Shown: positions 24,441 through 36,936 of the stretch, in pieces
Layout of the letters: the number at the start of each line of letters is the position of its first letter
Numbering within the stretch: the first letter of the stretch is position 1
NCBI GenBank assembly: GCA_009746045.1
Contig: RPFO01002048.1
Location: forward strand, 113,501-177,500
Source of the DNA: Mesostigma viride
Taxonomy: Eukaryota > Streptophyta > Mesostigmatophyceae > Mesostigmatales > Mesostigmataceae
Reading direction: 5' to 3'
Length of the DNA stretch: 64,000 nt
Made by a program: the position numbers and the translations under genes
Notes under the pieces: model-generated
Databases searched by the model: none
Seen by the model: only the letters and a program-made list of their open reading frames with translations
Told to the model about the DNA's origin: nothing

Positions 24441-25475
24441 GGTCACAACCCAGGTTCCTGTCAAGAACGGCATGTTTTCAACCATCCATTTTTTGTTGTG
24501 GCGGTTGTAACCAAGAGTGATTTTTGTAACAACCAAGAGTTACATCCACTGATGTGTTGTGAATGTTTGGCTCTTATTCGAGATCTCTTGGACAAGTATT
24601 GAGGAAATTAGATTGTTTCTAATAGAGGAGAATATTGCCGAGGTACATAGATATCGAATACCCGGGATTGATATCGAATTAGTAATTCAATGCGGAATTA
24701 GAGCCCTAGTTAGGGAGCCGCCTAAAGGTTTCGCCCCTTGTGCAAAGGTTTTAAGTTGTATAGCCTTTAGCTACTTACTATTATTACTTTTTGTGCGTCA
24801 ACTCTAGGTTAACGCACATCCTGCGCAGGATCATGCAAGTGTCCTAGAGTTGACGCACAAAAAGTAATAGCTAAAACTAGCTATCCAACTCCAGCAACTC
24901 CTTACCCCCAGGTACTCTTTGAGGGGTTACATACTTAGGAGCAGGTTGACCCCACCCCACCCCCAGCCTCCCCACCCACCCTGGTCACGCTGAGGGGGGA
25001 GGGGGGGGGGGGGGGCATAGTTTATCTCTGGGATTGTCGTTAACAGCCAGGTATTTACATAGGTCCTAGGGGCATCATGGCGCCACCTGAAATGCTCTCA
25101 CTTCCTTGCGATCTTCTGGCACAAGCTAGGTGCAATCTGTTTTGCTATATACACAAGGCAGCAGGAGCGAGGAAATGTAACCGATTCGAACTAAGTACTA
25201 GGCATATGGATCTGGAGGTCTGGAATCCCCTGCGTAGCCACCTTTCAGCAGTGGAGCTGTGCGTTGGTACTCCAGCAATAAAAAATGTTTTTATTTTAAT
25301 AAAGACTTTGGGGAAGCACTCAATATTTCCTAGCTGTTAAGTTGCAGGGTGGGAAAGGATTGCCTCCCGAGTTCTGGAGTTGAAAAAACATTGAGCACAA
25401 TTGTGTTGGTTTTAAATCAAGATACATAGTAGAGTCTAACCCCTAGTAACATACAGCGGTATCTTTGTAAAACAA
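24441..25475. other. No gene; contains a long inverted repeat
   Basis: No coding exon was recognised. The stretch contains the 26-bp inverted repeat at 24783-24868 and a poly-G run at about 24993-25015. Confidence 0.5.
24783..24868. repeat. 26-bp perfect inverted repeat with inner palindrome
   Basis: The arms 24783-24808 and 24843-24868 are exact reverse complements (left arm starts attactttttgtgcgtc). The 34-nt loop contains the 14-bp palindrome ATCCTGCGCAGGAT. The whole can fold as a hairpin within a hairpin. No flanking target duplication was seen. Confidence 0.9.
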
Positions 25476-25479
25476 AAAA

Positions 25480-27220
25480 AATTTTACAACGAATGAGCTC
25501 AAGTATTTCGAAAAAGCTCCTTTCATTAATTACAGATATAACAAACGCACAAATAGATTCAAGGACTGTGACCGGTGTCCATGGCCATACCACAAGGCAA
25601 ATGGCCGGCAATCAGGTAACATGAAAGCATGCACGCCGACCACTCAACAATGTCGGCTGCGCACATTACTTCTATACGCTACCGTTTCATGAAGTGTCTT
25701 GACCTGAACGGCTGGCACAGTACAGGCCACAAGATGATCCCCAGGCGATGATGCCGAAATTCAGCACCAAGTCATTGCACGGCGCTAGGAATTAGCCGTC
25801 CACAACTGACCAAGCTACTCAGGCCCTACAAGGGGCTGTAGCAACCAAAGTTAGTAACGGAAATCACAACTTTATCACCAGGCTAGTATCCTTGTGTATA
25901 CTTAACTGTTTGTAATAAGAAAAGTACCGCCGGTACGAACACGGCAAGCCTTACTCAGCCCTAATGTAAATGTACTCGGCAAGAATCGGATTTATCTAAA
26001 AATAGTTTATTAAACAGAATGCGGGAAAGAAAGAGCCGCCACAACCTTGTGGCTGTACATGCAGAAAGGCTTGTTAGACGAACGGGGACGGCTTGTTGTT
26101 TACTGGGGAATTCTACTGGCAACTAGCTTTGCCTTTTGTAAGTCAGGCGCCGTTTGTTTGAACGGCCGGCCATGTGTGGAATGCTGACGGTAGTTGCGTC
26201 AAAAAGCTGTAATAGAATCTGATGTCACCAGCGCTCACCAATTGATTGGTGTGCTGCTTGGTTGGGTAGTGTGTTCAGGTTTGCATTTGTATAGTACACA
26301 TGGCCATATAGTACGCTGACAGCTCAGACATTTGTTGAGCTTCGCTCATTTTATACATGACGCGTGGATGGGCTCAAAGGGGACCGACCTGCCGTAGGTA
26401 GCGTAAGACTAGCGCTTGTCACAAGGGTACTGCAAGGGCCGGCCTATTTTGTGCCGAGGCTGAGTGTGGTTCCGGAGTGCAGGCCTAGGTAGCTTCCAAC
26501 GTACGTCACTAGACCTTGTTACCTGCACAAGCCGCCAGGCGTGGCGCAACTGTGATGGGCAGTCAGTACACCTTGTACCTGCGCCAGCCGGCAGGCCTGC
26601 GTGGCGCAATGTGAATGATAGTCAGTACTTAGAGCGGTGTAGGGGACGTAGGGAGGCCTCTTTTCAGCTCCCACCCACCCACCCACGCTGCTGGGGGCAA
26701 CACCTTGTGTTCGAGTATGCTGCCCAGGCCCCCAGCATGGTGCTACAATAACCAACTTGATAATGATGTGCACTGAGTTTGAAGGTGTGGTATAGGCTGT
26801 CCGTATAAAGCCTAGCACACAAAAATGTAAAAATGTATGTGACAGATGAGCTGGCTGGCTGAATTATTAAATTGTCAGCGTTAGGATATTTCTGGTTTTG
26901 CCGTTTTCCAATTTGACGGTAGGCTTGATAAGCATGGTCGGCGGGTTGTGACCCGTAATTGTTTCTTCCCACCCATCCCACCCTTGGGGGGCTCTTGCTC
27001 CTACATGTGAGGGAGACGAGATGACTACTTAAATCTGCCTTTGGCAGGGGCTCTACTCATTGTTTTCAATCAAATGCTGGTTTTCTTGGGAGCTCAAGTG
27101 TCATAAATACGATGGGCGAATGCGATTGTGATGGATGCATTCCTAATGAACACCCGTTTGCAGAAAGTTGGCCACAACAAAAAACGGCAGGAAAACGGGC
27201 ACATCTAGGGTTTTATACTG
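25480..27220 (+). repeat. Dispersed repeat related to the insertion in DIRS copy 4
   Basis: Blocks at 25485-25680, 25690-25990 and 27110-27220 match, in order, 41330-41530, 44430-44720 and 44720-44865. Examples are gaccggtgtccatggccat, agtaccgccgg and gatgcattcctaat. The stretch at 25990-27110 is extra here and includes a GGGT-element. No gene was recognised. Confidence 0.65.
26334..26845 (-). repeat. GGGT-element, inverted full copy
   Basis: A minus-strand copy with the hairpin end at 26334-26350, the GGGT tract (read as CCCACC) at about 26670-26684 and the 5' block at 26790-26845. The first ~40 bp of the 5' end seem lost. Confidence 0.75.
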
Positions 27221-28670
27221 TAACCCAAACAATCTTATCTCACTTTGTTGGGATGCAGGTGGAATGATTTTGAAACTCAGTGGTACAAGCCATTTTCCCG
27301 AAGTCATCTACCTAGGTTGGACAATGAACTCAGCACTGTTTCCCCAAATCAGGTGGGCCAGTGTATTCCTCACATTTATGCAGGGTGGTGGGGCATGTAT
27401 AAATAAGTGCTCGGGACACCTTCAACTCAATCACCACACTGGGCCAGAGTGCTGGGACGACATTCACCTCGTGGGGATACCCCACAGAATTCCCAAACTC
27501 ATTCAGGTGGGACACAGAACTCAGCACGGTCGCATGTTCCGCGTTCCTGACTTTGTTCTACTGCCCTGTCAATGGAGCGGGTTCCATCGCGTTGAAACAC
27601 CAAGGATGTAGCCTATCTTTTGCACCCAAAGAAGAATGCAACGCAACAACAACCAAAAAGCCCAAACGTGGTATCAGAAGGCCACTCAGGCAGACTTACC
27701 ACCAATATGTGTGGATTAGTAGACAAGCCATATGTACGATAGGATATGCATGTTACATAATGAACTTTGCATGGTGCATATGAACTATACACAAGCTAAT
27801 GGGTTGTATACCGATAAAATAAAGACTTGCATGGTGGGCCCTACTATATTACTGTGAATGCAGCTCGCTAACTACACTGTAGAGCGGGGACTTTGCTACA
27901 AATACTTAATCCCGGGTCAATACCCTAGGTTTGATAAGCTACTGCCCTGGCGCGACATTTGCCCCTTTCTGGTTTATAATCAAACTCGCGATAAGAAGCC
28001 CCCATCCTGGCCTATTATATAGCAATCAACATCCATTTGTGAAATCTCCTGTTGGGAGACCTGGTGTTGTAGTAGCATTATCTTTAGGATGTTCCCACAT
28101 TTCGAGGGGAGGTGGTGGTTTCAGGCTGACTCGTCGCCGGGTGCCCCGGACCTTTCCACATTTGGTGCTCAGGTTGACCGGGACTACCGAGTTTCAACTG
28201 AAACGTTCCGAGTGCCTGAAACTGACCTGCACTACCTGCACCGCTGAAACTCTGGTGCAGGTAGTGTAGGCCGAGTTTCGGAGAGGTCGAAATGGTCAGG
28301 CAACCGGCACCTAGCCGGATCCGAACGATGTGGTACGGAATGACAAGTACCAGGTCGTACGGTACCGAGTTCCGAGGTGTTCAGACTGAAGCGAAGATCC
28401 GGTCTGGTATTCTCTGCGGCCCGGTACGGACGCAGAGGAACCATCGTGGAAACGACCTTCCGTAGTAATGCGCTACTGATTCGTGCGCCGGAACTAGGAT
28501 GGATGCCTCGTATTTGTCTCGGGACGAATCCGTGCCCGAGTTTCTGCCTAATTGTCCCGGAATGTGGAAACATCCTTCCTTTCTGATGGTTTTGCAGGAA
28601 CGCAATTTTTCAACACTCAACAGCCAAGCCAAAGAACAACAGCAAGTTCTGGACAGCATCAGGCACGTAC
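27221..28670. other. No recognised gene
   Basis: Open frames of 112-147 codons (27168-27611, 27931-28269) have no recognisable domain and biased composition. A hairpin lies at 28230-28266. Confidence 0.5.
28230..28266. repeat. 13-bp perfect hairpin
   Basis: CACTACCTGCACC (28230-28242) and its complement (28254-28266) are separated by 11 nt, and the pairing extends a few bases outward with one G-T wobble. Confidence 0.85.
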
Positions 28671-28742
28671 AAATGTTGAAGATAGGACAGGAACGACAGT
28701 TCCACAGGAATGTAGCCAGAGAGCTCGTTGTCATCCAGATCC
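28671..28742 (-). CDS. LRR exon (72 nt)
   Basis: The minus-strand LRR has the core NELSGYIPVELSFLSYL, preceded by DLDD. The donor is GTACGT (28665-28670) and the acceptor CAG. Both ends are phase 2. The next exon upstream in transcription lies only ~410 bp away (29155-29226), the second closest pair in the window. Confidence 0.78.
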
Positions 28743-29154
28743 CTGTCAGAATGTTGTAGATGTGCCAGAAGGAGAGAACATAAAATAGAATTGCATGCAC
28801 AAATCATGCGCTGAGAGTCAATAGTGGCACCATATGAATCAAACCATGCGTAATCGTGCCATCAACAAGACACTAGTATCTCTCATCAGGTAAGAAAGTT
28901 AGGGATGAGTCTGCCTTACATGTATACCTATTTATCATTTTGTATATCGATGGGCGCAAAATTTGTTGCCAGACATTAAACAATACTCCATGTGTAGTGA
29001 TACAAAGTTCCTTCATCCAAATAAGAGATATATCCCACACTAAACCAAATCAATTTCCAGTAAATATTTACAAGTTTATTCTTAGATGTTCGGAGAACTT
29101 ACATGATGAGGGAGAGGTCCAAACCACATGAATTGTCATATTGACAGGACTTAC

Positions 29155-29226
29155 AAATACTTCAGTGATGACAGGTCCGACAACTCTGGAGGGATGTATC
29201 CGCTAAGGTCGTTATCTTGCAAATCC
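29155..29226 (-). CDS. LRR exon (72 nt)
   Basis: The minus-strand LRR has the core NDLSGYIPPELSDLSSL, the closest to a consensus for this family. The donor is GTAAGT (29149-29154) and the acceptor CAG at 29227-29229, both phase 2. The adjoining intron (29227-29310) shares the block catgcgatccat and neighbouring sequence with introns at 36002-36065, 45657-45730 and 49399-49460, so exon and intron were duplicated together. Confidence 0.82.
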
Positions 29227-29310
29227 CTGTGCAAATGATAGCCATACCCAACCGCAGCCAACAGAAAGCATACATAACATGCCATGCGATCCATGGGTCA
29301 GTTATTATCC

Positions 29311-30524
29311 GGTTAGGCAAATACTTGGTACATTACGCCGCGGATAAGATACGCGCATTCTATTGAAGATATTCGATTTGGACATATTTGAGTTAACGTA
29401 AAGGATTTACGTTAGATGGATAGAGATTGTTACGCTCTTTCCAACGGCACCTTGAACGCCTCATTTGGTTACGGGACGTAAAAGTTATGACGTTTCCTAG
29501 GCTGTGCCGACAGTACCCGGCGCGCCACTGTGGGCGCGTACGGACACAGGATGTACAAGTGTCACTTTGATAGTCCGCAGGACGTTGACAGGACTTGATG
29601 GTCAATTGATAGGTAAGCGTGCTGTAGCGCGCCAGGACCTATGAAGACAATTGATGCTGAGTAATGTACGGATAGGTCCACAGGACTAGCCGTATGGACA
29701 ATTGATACATCTGCGCGCCAAAGGCGTGCCAGAGTCTGTGTGATCAATTAATTGACAGTTCAGCTGTGACAGTGCACCTGAATACATACTTGGACGCGTC
29801 CCTAGCAAGTTATATGTGTGACTTGGTAGCACCAGGACGCTAGCTCTTGCGTGCACGTTCTCTTGGCACTGCGACCTTGTCGTCTGTGCTGCGTGCAGTC
29901 TTGGAAGTGACGTGACTTACGTCTGTGTTTTCCTTATTCAATAAAGGCAACATTCCTGCAAGAGCCATGGCGTTTTCGGCATTACTCTCTCACAACTGGG
30001 GGGTACCAAGCTACCAGTGGCAGCGCGGCGTTAGCTTCCCATCCGCGGATTTTTCCTACAGTACAGAACTATGTAGATGCGACCAGGTCTTAATTCCATC
30101 AAATGGAACCTAGGCTGGGCCTAGGCTCCATCCTGATGGACTTGATATCATAGGCCGGGCCTACATCAACGATATTAGTTGGCACATATAATTTCGTTTC
30201 CATTGGTCTTATCGTAGTATAGAGCTTTGACATGGCTCTGTATATAGGTTTATAGCTGGGCGTTTGCTTTGGTTTGAGTGATTTCACTCTGCTGTAAGTA
30301 ATTATATTTTTAATACATATAATTATAATGCATTACTAAATGTCAGCATATGCCAGCGCTAATCGGGTGACTAACAATTGAAACACAAGAGGAAATGACA
30401 AGCTTTGCCAGTGTGTTCCACGATGATGCACACCCTAAACCCCTTAAAACACAGTCACCTTTTCTAAACCCGCGGAATTTAACCCCCCTAGCTGCGTACT
30501 ATTACGTATTCTAAGGCCCGGAAT
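29311..30524. other. No gene recognised
   Basis: It contains a 9-bp hairpin (29394-29414), several CAATTGAT motifs between 29598 and 29750, an AATAAA at 29940 and a short sequence at 30261-30312 that recurs at 56447-56498. It may hold a degraded retroposon. Confidence 0.4.
30261..30312 (+). repeat. Source-like copy of the 56447-56498 insert
   Basis: The 52 bp starting cgtttgctttggtttgag are identical to a small insertion with 12-bp flanking duplications at 56.4 kb. Here they are followed by tacatataattataat and preceded by related-looking sequence, so this may be the 3' end of a longer retroposon. Confidence 0.65.
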
Positions 30525-30960
30525 AAATGAGTGTGTGCAGGCTTTCTAGTGGAACCTGGCCACACCATCCCAATGGTTGTACACGTCATGGTCAAGTTCG
30601 GCCATCCATTTCACCACGCTGGGGATCAGCACATGCCCCCTTGATGCAAGCTTGTCGCCACGTAGGTGGGTGGGACAGTGGGACCAGCCAAAAAGCTCAT
30701 TTTATGTGATATGCCAACAGGCTCAAAGGGGACCAACCTACCGAAGCTAGCATACATAGTAAAGCGTATGTCACGGGGGTGCTGCAACTGCCGGCGCTTG
30801 TCCCAGCGGTGCAGAGGGTGGACCTGTGGTACAGGGCTCAGTAGCTCTGTACGTCACTAGATCTTGCACTGGTGCCTAGGCGCGGCGCACGTGTATGGGG
30901 CAGACAGTACTTCGAGAGCGGTGTATAGGGAACATAGAGGGAGGCCTCTTTTCAGCTTTG
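30525..30960 (+). repeat. GGGT-element, diverged copy
   Basis: It keeps gtgtgtgcaggctttctagtg, the hccacaccatcc block, ggtgggtggg (a short GGGT tract near 30665) and the aggcctcttttcagc block. The inner order is partly rearranged relative to other copies. Confidence 0.6.
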
Positions 30961-31100
30961 TAACCCGATTCCAGCAGTTTGCGGGCAAGGTCAGCTAAAC
31001 GCTACGGCCGCTGCGGTGAACACTATGTAGACGATGCTATCCGCCGCTCCAGGCGAGGGGGGGGGCCTAGAATAAATTATTTTGGAATGGCGATTGTTAG
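30945..31100 (-). repeat. Inverted relative of the 0-1 kb duplicated segment
   Basis: Read in reverse it matches about 500-660 and 10360-10505: the Aggcctcttttcagct start, the gacgatgctatc block and the cctagaataaatt block. Divergence is much higher than between the two plus-strand copies. Confidence 0.6.
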
Positions 31101-32084
31101 GGTCGATCCAGCAAGCGGCAGGGTCACTGCCTCGAGGCGATGGCTGTGAGCCACTGTGTTGAGTCCACGGCTCAACTCTACATGTGCCCACTTGAGGGTG
31201 TTGCAAGGTGCTTCCATCCACGATTTTGCGAATAGCATAGTAGAGATCACGGATAAACAAAAAAAGGATGATTTGAAAAACACACATGCGGGGACATTAA
31301 CCCACAGATGGAGAGGGATAGGCCATCAGGCAGTGGTCCTAGGGGCAGGGCGGTTGGACGGCCTGAAAGGAACTGATGTCACCCCGTGGAGGTCAATAAC
31401 TTCTGAGATAATTCCCCGATTGAAGCCGTCTTCACGGGCCGCCTGCGGCCAGGCTGGAGATGCGGGTGTCAGAGGTGAATTTCACCCTGTGTGCCAACTG
31501 CCTGCCGTTAATATATTTCATACAGGCCATCCATTGTAAACGGAGGTATTACAGTAGGGTTGCGTCCCTATTAATCGCACCCGCCTGCCGTATTTCTGGC
31601 CGTAATTAATATCGGCAGAGTATTATACCGTGTTGGGGCAACGAGCATGTGTCATGTTACGGCTCATGATTTGGTCACGGAATGACCAAGATAGTAGTGC
31701 CGAAGCTACGAGAACCGGCACATTATATCAAGACTTGTACGTTCAGGGTCCTACGACCTATAGCTAGCGTACCATTCAGTCGTACTACTCGACTAGAGAG
31801 TGTTAACGGAATCTGGCTAGCGCAATGCCATTCTTAGCGCATTTCAGATAAGCTACGCAATCTTTGTGCCAGCCTGTCGAGCACTCACTATTCGTGCACG
31901 TCCTTTGTGCATAAGAGGAAGACGCAACCTACGTTGGTCTATCCTTGCCACGATGTAGCCACCACAGGATCCACATTACGTGGTTGGTGGACAAGAGCGG
32001 TGGCATGTGGTCCTGGCTAAATGAATTCCAACTAATATAAAGCATTTATCAATTACGTCTCAAACGTGTTCCATCATCCTCCAC
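31101..32084. other. No gene recognised
   Basis: Short frames only, with no recognised repeat. Confidence 0.4.
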
Positions 32085-32310
32085 ACATATTTTTCTTTCA
32101 ACACAGATCACATGCCATCAAGGCGCTGCGCACTCCTCGGCACTCATACCAGTACCGCGAAATGGACGGGCGCAGGTGACAGTAGGCACTGGTGCCTCCG
32201 CAATGACAGTCCCCTGCTACTTTAGTCCTATGTACACTACCACCTGACATGGTGTACTGTAGGTGATGGTTGGTAGAGCTACTCTAAAGGTGGCAGATTG
32301 GCCCCATTAA
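32085..32310 (+). repeat. GGGT-element fragment, right half
   Basis: It resembles 46160-46400: catcaaggcgctg, an AGGCACTRGT block and ggtagagctactc/ggtagatctatgtact. No GGGT tract. Confidence 0.5.
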
Positions 32311-34185
32311 AATGCCCGCCGCAACATCCGGGTTGGCGAATACGCCGTACTAAGCCTCAAAAACACGGGAATACGTGTACCAAACGCCGTGGCAAAAGAA
32401 ACGTGTATCTTTGACAGTACGCCCTCTGGACTTTTTTGCAAGGGGACTAGTGGGCAGCGCGGTGCCTGTCTACAGGTCCTGACTGCCAGGGTCTTGGCGC
32501 TGTGTTTGAGATCTTTACTGGAACTAGATGCGAAAGGTTCTTTCCATCAAGCGCAAGCTTTACGAAATGTTTCGCTCAGGGCCTAGGAATAATAAATAAA
32601 ATAGTTGTAAGTTGGTGCGTAAGCCAACAATAATGCATTATTATGTCAGCATAAGCAAGGTCTACGTATTGAACGTGTGATAATCAAGGGGACTCACACG
32701 TCCAAAAGCCTGAAAAACTGACTTCAGTGAATATCAATTTGAATGCAAATGGGAGCCATCTAGTAATGATTGAGTACCATAAATATGATATTTGGACATT
32801 CATACCACCACTTGTTGGGGCTACTACAGTTAGCATATTGGTGATTCAATATGCAAAGCATAACATACTTAGATTTTTTATGGCTTAACTCGCTCCACCT
32901 TGGGAAAACCAGGTCCTCATGTGCCGACGTTCGGCTAATTACTGAACCCCAACCACGCACCGGTGGCGAGCTAAAAATAGAAAATGACGCTATCTATGAG
33001 ATATTTTGCCCAAGACAAACCACTTTTCCAAATGACCTGCCCATACATTCCTGCAAAGTTCCCCCACTAAAAAAAAAAATCTGGGCTATTCACATGGTCA
33101 AAATAATCCCGTTTGTTTGAGTTATTAATTTCCCCGCAAAATGGGTACTTTTTTGAGCCCCCCCCCCCCAAATCAAGTCATCAACACATCGAATTGGGTC
33201 ATCCATACATTCGAAATTCCACAGAGTGGGAGGAAACACAACCCCAAAGTTTGAGCTCATTCTGACTTGAAGCGTAGCTCAAGTGATTGATTTTCCTGTG
33301 ATTCCACCTGGGCAGACGCTAAAAGAGAATTGAGCTAGTGCTGAGCCAAAATGACATGTGTTTTGCCACCCTAGCTAGACACCCCAAAACATGCCCGCTT
33401 TGATAACGGAGTGTGAGGAGGATGCCAGGTGCGTCATAGTTACGCCCCACCACTCCATCGGCACAGCCAACCTTGTGAGTCTACCCTGGCTGGTAGGACG
33501 ACACGCCTGCGCAGCATATGTGATGCCTATCTCAGGCTAATCATGCGTGCTTTTGTGCCAATAACCAAGTTGTTCCACCCAACAACACGTTAAAAACCCT
33601 CTTCCGAAATGCCCAACAAGCCGGACACGTGGAGGACTACACACGCAGTATATAAAGAGATAATAAGCTGAGTTCTGATCCAGCACCCCGTGGCTAGCTA
33701 CTCTGGCTAGCATTACGAAGGCTATCATTTACTCAGTGGGAAAGGTGAAGAGAATATTGGAACAACCTCCATGACGCATGTGCCACCAACGCATTGTGTC
33801 CAGCTAAATGCACACTGCTTCCTTTCTAACAAGCACGAGCCACTTTCTTTAGGAGACAGGTGCCATCTCGTCAGTGTCTGGGGACGATGATGCCGCTGCT
33901 TAGGAAGACCGCGTGAATTTCCTCGAACACAACTGTCTATAAAGCAAAAGAAATTTCAGAGAAGCATGGAATCGAAAGCATGACACCTTCCCAACAGGCC
34001 GTGGGCCACGCGCTGCAGCAAGCCAGCCACGACATAGACAAACATGCTAAAAAACATCCAGGAGTCTAACTATGCAGCGCCAGAACCCGCAATTTCATGG
34101 CAGCACCTGGCCGGAAAGAAGGCAAAAAGCTTACGTTTAACGAGCTAAGAAAGCAGGAAAACGTTTGCTAAAGACGCTTTATACA
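32311..34185. other. No gene or family recognised
   Basis: Nearly 1.9 kb with no supported feature beyond poly-A and poly-C runs (for example 33160-33169). Confidence 0.4.
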
Positions 34186-34189
34186 AAAA

Positions 34190-34720
34190 CCTACCAAAGC
34201 GGGCATTTTTTTCGTGCCCAGACGCACAAGAAAGGCCAGCCTTTCATGCAGAGGTCGGGCACGTATCGCGCAGGCCTAATGTTATCTTATCGCAAACGAC
34301 AGGAAAGGTAAAGATAGCAGCGGGCATTTTAACGGATTTAGAAACATAATAGCTTCCCTTACGACCATCAAAGCTGATAATACTCGACAATCACACCCGC
34401 AGGCATCCATCATACATACTCAATTCATCTTGACAGAAAGTCAGGTCAGACCCCCCCTACCGACGGTAAAAAAAAAGCCCGCATAATTGTAGATCGCAAC
34501 CATCCCGCCATAAATTAGTATCAGTAACTAATCTTCTCTAACAATCGACCAATTTTTCTGCCTTCCGGGGGCCTGATTTGTCACGTTTCGTCTAAAAGCA
34601 GTCGCCATGGCCACTTCCGCAAGGGGTGCGCCCACCGTGCACCCACTTTTCACAGTACGGAGGGTACCGCAGAATTTTTTTGGCACGGAAAAAAATTCGC
34701 CGCGCCGAGTCCCCTTTAGC
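34190..34720 (+). repeat. Repeat shared with 56705-57178
   Basis: Shared blocks are gcgcaggcct, the cagtcgccatg and cacttccg stretch, and gtgcacccactttt. The relative at 56.7-57.2 kb is cut by a TTAA-element and resumes at 59687 with gtaccgactatacctcgg. Confidence 0.55.
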
Positions 34721-34867
34721 TGTTATGCTTCAGTATAGCGAGTAGAGGTGCGGCCACGCCAGTGCGATAGCCATGTTCAGTTAGCAGCCATGCATATGCT
34801 GAAGGTCCTCAGTGGGGCTATGAGGTAAAAACGAAAGAACAAATCAGAAATCCTAATATTTTTTTTC

Positions 34868-35345
34868 CTATTTGCTCATTTTATAGTTATGTTGCGGCGG
34901 GCTCAAAGGGGGCCGATCTGTCGCCTGTAGCGTAGCTCTACCGTACGTCACCTACACCATGTAAGGTGCTTGTTGTTACATAGGACTAAAGAGAAAGGGA
35001 CCGGCGTTGCGCCGGCACTAGTGCCTGCTGGCGACCGGGCCCGCCCTTGATTGATGGGGGTGCGGCGCCTTGAGACATGTGCTTTGTTTTTCATTTTCAC
35101 ACCGTACTTATTAGAGTGGTGTGGTGAACGTAGGGAGGCCTTTTTGCAGCTCCCACCCACCCACCCTCGCTGCTGTTGGGGACAAGATTGGACCAAGGGG
35201 GCATGTGCTGGGCTCCAGCATGTTGAACTGGCCTAACTTGACAATGACTTGTACAATGATTTTGAGGGTGTGGCTAGGCTCAACTGTTAAAGCCTGCACA
35301 CACTTATTGTAATTAACTTGTTTCTCTGGTAGGAAGGCACTCCAA
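34868..35345 (-). repeat. GGGT-element, inverted copy
   Basis: On the minus strand it runs from ggtccattggagtgcctt (35345) through the GGGT tract (35150-35165 read as CCCACC) to ATAAAATGAGCAAAT (34868). The terminal hairpin is degraded. Confidence 0.7.
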
Positions 35346-35929
35346 TGGACCTTAGCTTCAGCACCTATGAACCGGTCTCCGTGACGAAGTATCAGCTTCA
35401 CATTTCGCAACAAGAACTTTTCCTGCGTCTGTCTCAATATCTACTCCTCTTCATAATGGCTAGCTGCAGATCGCCAAACAGCTGGTTCCCACAGACGACA
35501 TGGCTGCCGGGCTGCTGGTTGCCATTCTTTAGATAGGATGAAATGCAGAGCACATACGCATGTAGACACACACACACACACATACACAACAAGCACACCA
35601 AAAGATCTCAACCAACACGCATCAATGCGAAAAATGAGCGTGCTATACTGTGTGATTAACTTGGAAATGACAAGCTTTGTGAGGTATTATCAATGGTAAC
35701 TGGTGTTTTCCATATGGATGCACTGCGACCCTTTTTTTTTAAAAAAAAGTATTTTGGGGCCGCGTGTTTGGAGCCCAAAAGTAATTACTCGTATTTTCAG
35801 GCCCTGCGTATTTACACACATACCGTATTTGCCTACACAGCCCAGGGTAGCTAAACACTTTTTAGCTCATAAAACTTACATGACAAAGGAGACGTCCAAG
35901 AAATAGGTTGTCCCATGGACAGGACTTAC
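35346..35929. other. Nothing recognised
   Basis: A short CA repeat is present at about 35571-35582. No gene. Confidence 0.4.
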
Positions 35930-36001
35930 AAGTGGTACAGGTATGACAGGGATGCCAACTCCGAAGGGATGTATCCCGAAAGGTCATTGTCTTCCAAGTC
36001 C
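35930..36001 (-). CDS. LRR exon (72 nt)
   Basis: The minus-strand LRR has the core NDLSGYIPSELASLSYL. The donor is GTAAGT (35924-35929) and the acceptor CAG. Both ends are phase 2. The intron immediately upstream in transcription is homologous to those at 29.2, 45.7 and 49.4 kb and, as in the last two, runs into a GGGT-element. Confidence 0.8.
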
Positions 36002-36079
36002 CTGTGTCAATGAGAGCCATGCCCAAGCGCAGCAAACAGAAAACATAATAAGCCATGCGATACATCGGTCAGTTATTAT

Positions 36080-36300
36080 GTGAAGGCTGCCACAGATAGA
36101 TGGCTGAGGCGAAGGGTTGATCGGGGTGCCTTACTACGCAGAGAAGCAATTTTACTACCATGTGAGTGTGTGCAGGCTTTAATTTAGTGGAGCCTAGCCG
36201 CACCATCAAAATCTTCAATGGTACCAATCATGGTCAAGCTTCAACGGCGCTTTCACCACGATGGGGCTCAGCACATGCCCTCTTGGTCCCAGTTTGTCCG
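36080..36300 (+). repeat. GGGT-element, 5' half next to LRR intron
   Basis: The block gtgtgtgcaggcttta leads to ggggctcagcacatgccctc and stops at about 36300, before any GGGT tract. Its position relative to the LRR exon is the same as for the copies at 45.8 and 49.5 kb. Confidence 0.7.
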
Positions 36301-36936
36301 AACCAGTAGCGTGGTGGCAAATATGTCCGATATTATAGTACGTCAGTGTAAACTACGCAGAGGATAATACGTGGCCTGGCAGAATACGTGATAGATAACG
36401 TGCAAACTATGTGCTAGTGCACTAGCTTGTAGGCCTGGATCTGCATCAAAAGACTACGTAACAACGTTGAGAAGAAAAAAATCTTATGATTATCGAGCCG
36501 CCTTGTAGCGATCCGACTGATTTCTCAGTGCATGGCACTGTGCCCACCTTGCGTATGAGCGCATACAATACACATAAATATTTACACATGTGCTCATGAA
36601 GTCCTTGTTGCTTCACCATATACATAAGCGACTATGACCTGAGACTTGAAAGAGATTAATTTGGAGGGGGCTTGCCCTTAAGGTGCAAATCTGTGACCGC
36701 CACTTACATATACCGCTCTGCAAGTACGCGTACCTGGTTCTCATAAGACCCCCCGTCATTCCCAAAAACCGTTCAAAACGAACAAGTGAAAAGATTCAGA
36801 CATAAAAACTAGGTTGCGAAAAGGTAGCCGGCGTGTTGACCTTACCGGCATAAAAAATAATTGGAGCGTAAATGCCACAGTAGCAGAAACGGTTCCGATA
36901 GCAAAGTCATAGATAGCCATGTACAACAATACTGCA
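36301..36936. other. No gene recognised
   Basis: Sequence between a GGGT fragment and the 5' end of DIRS copy 4. No coding exon found. Confidence 0.4.

Noticed and set aside
25180-25215. tRNA-like GTTCGAATC motif
   Set aside because: No matching acceptor, D or anticodon arms could be placed around it.
27168-27611. 147-codon open frame
   Set aside because: No recognisable domain, it overlaps a repeat edge and has no splice or start context that stands out.
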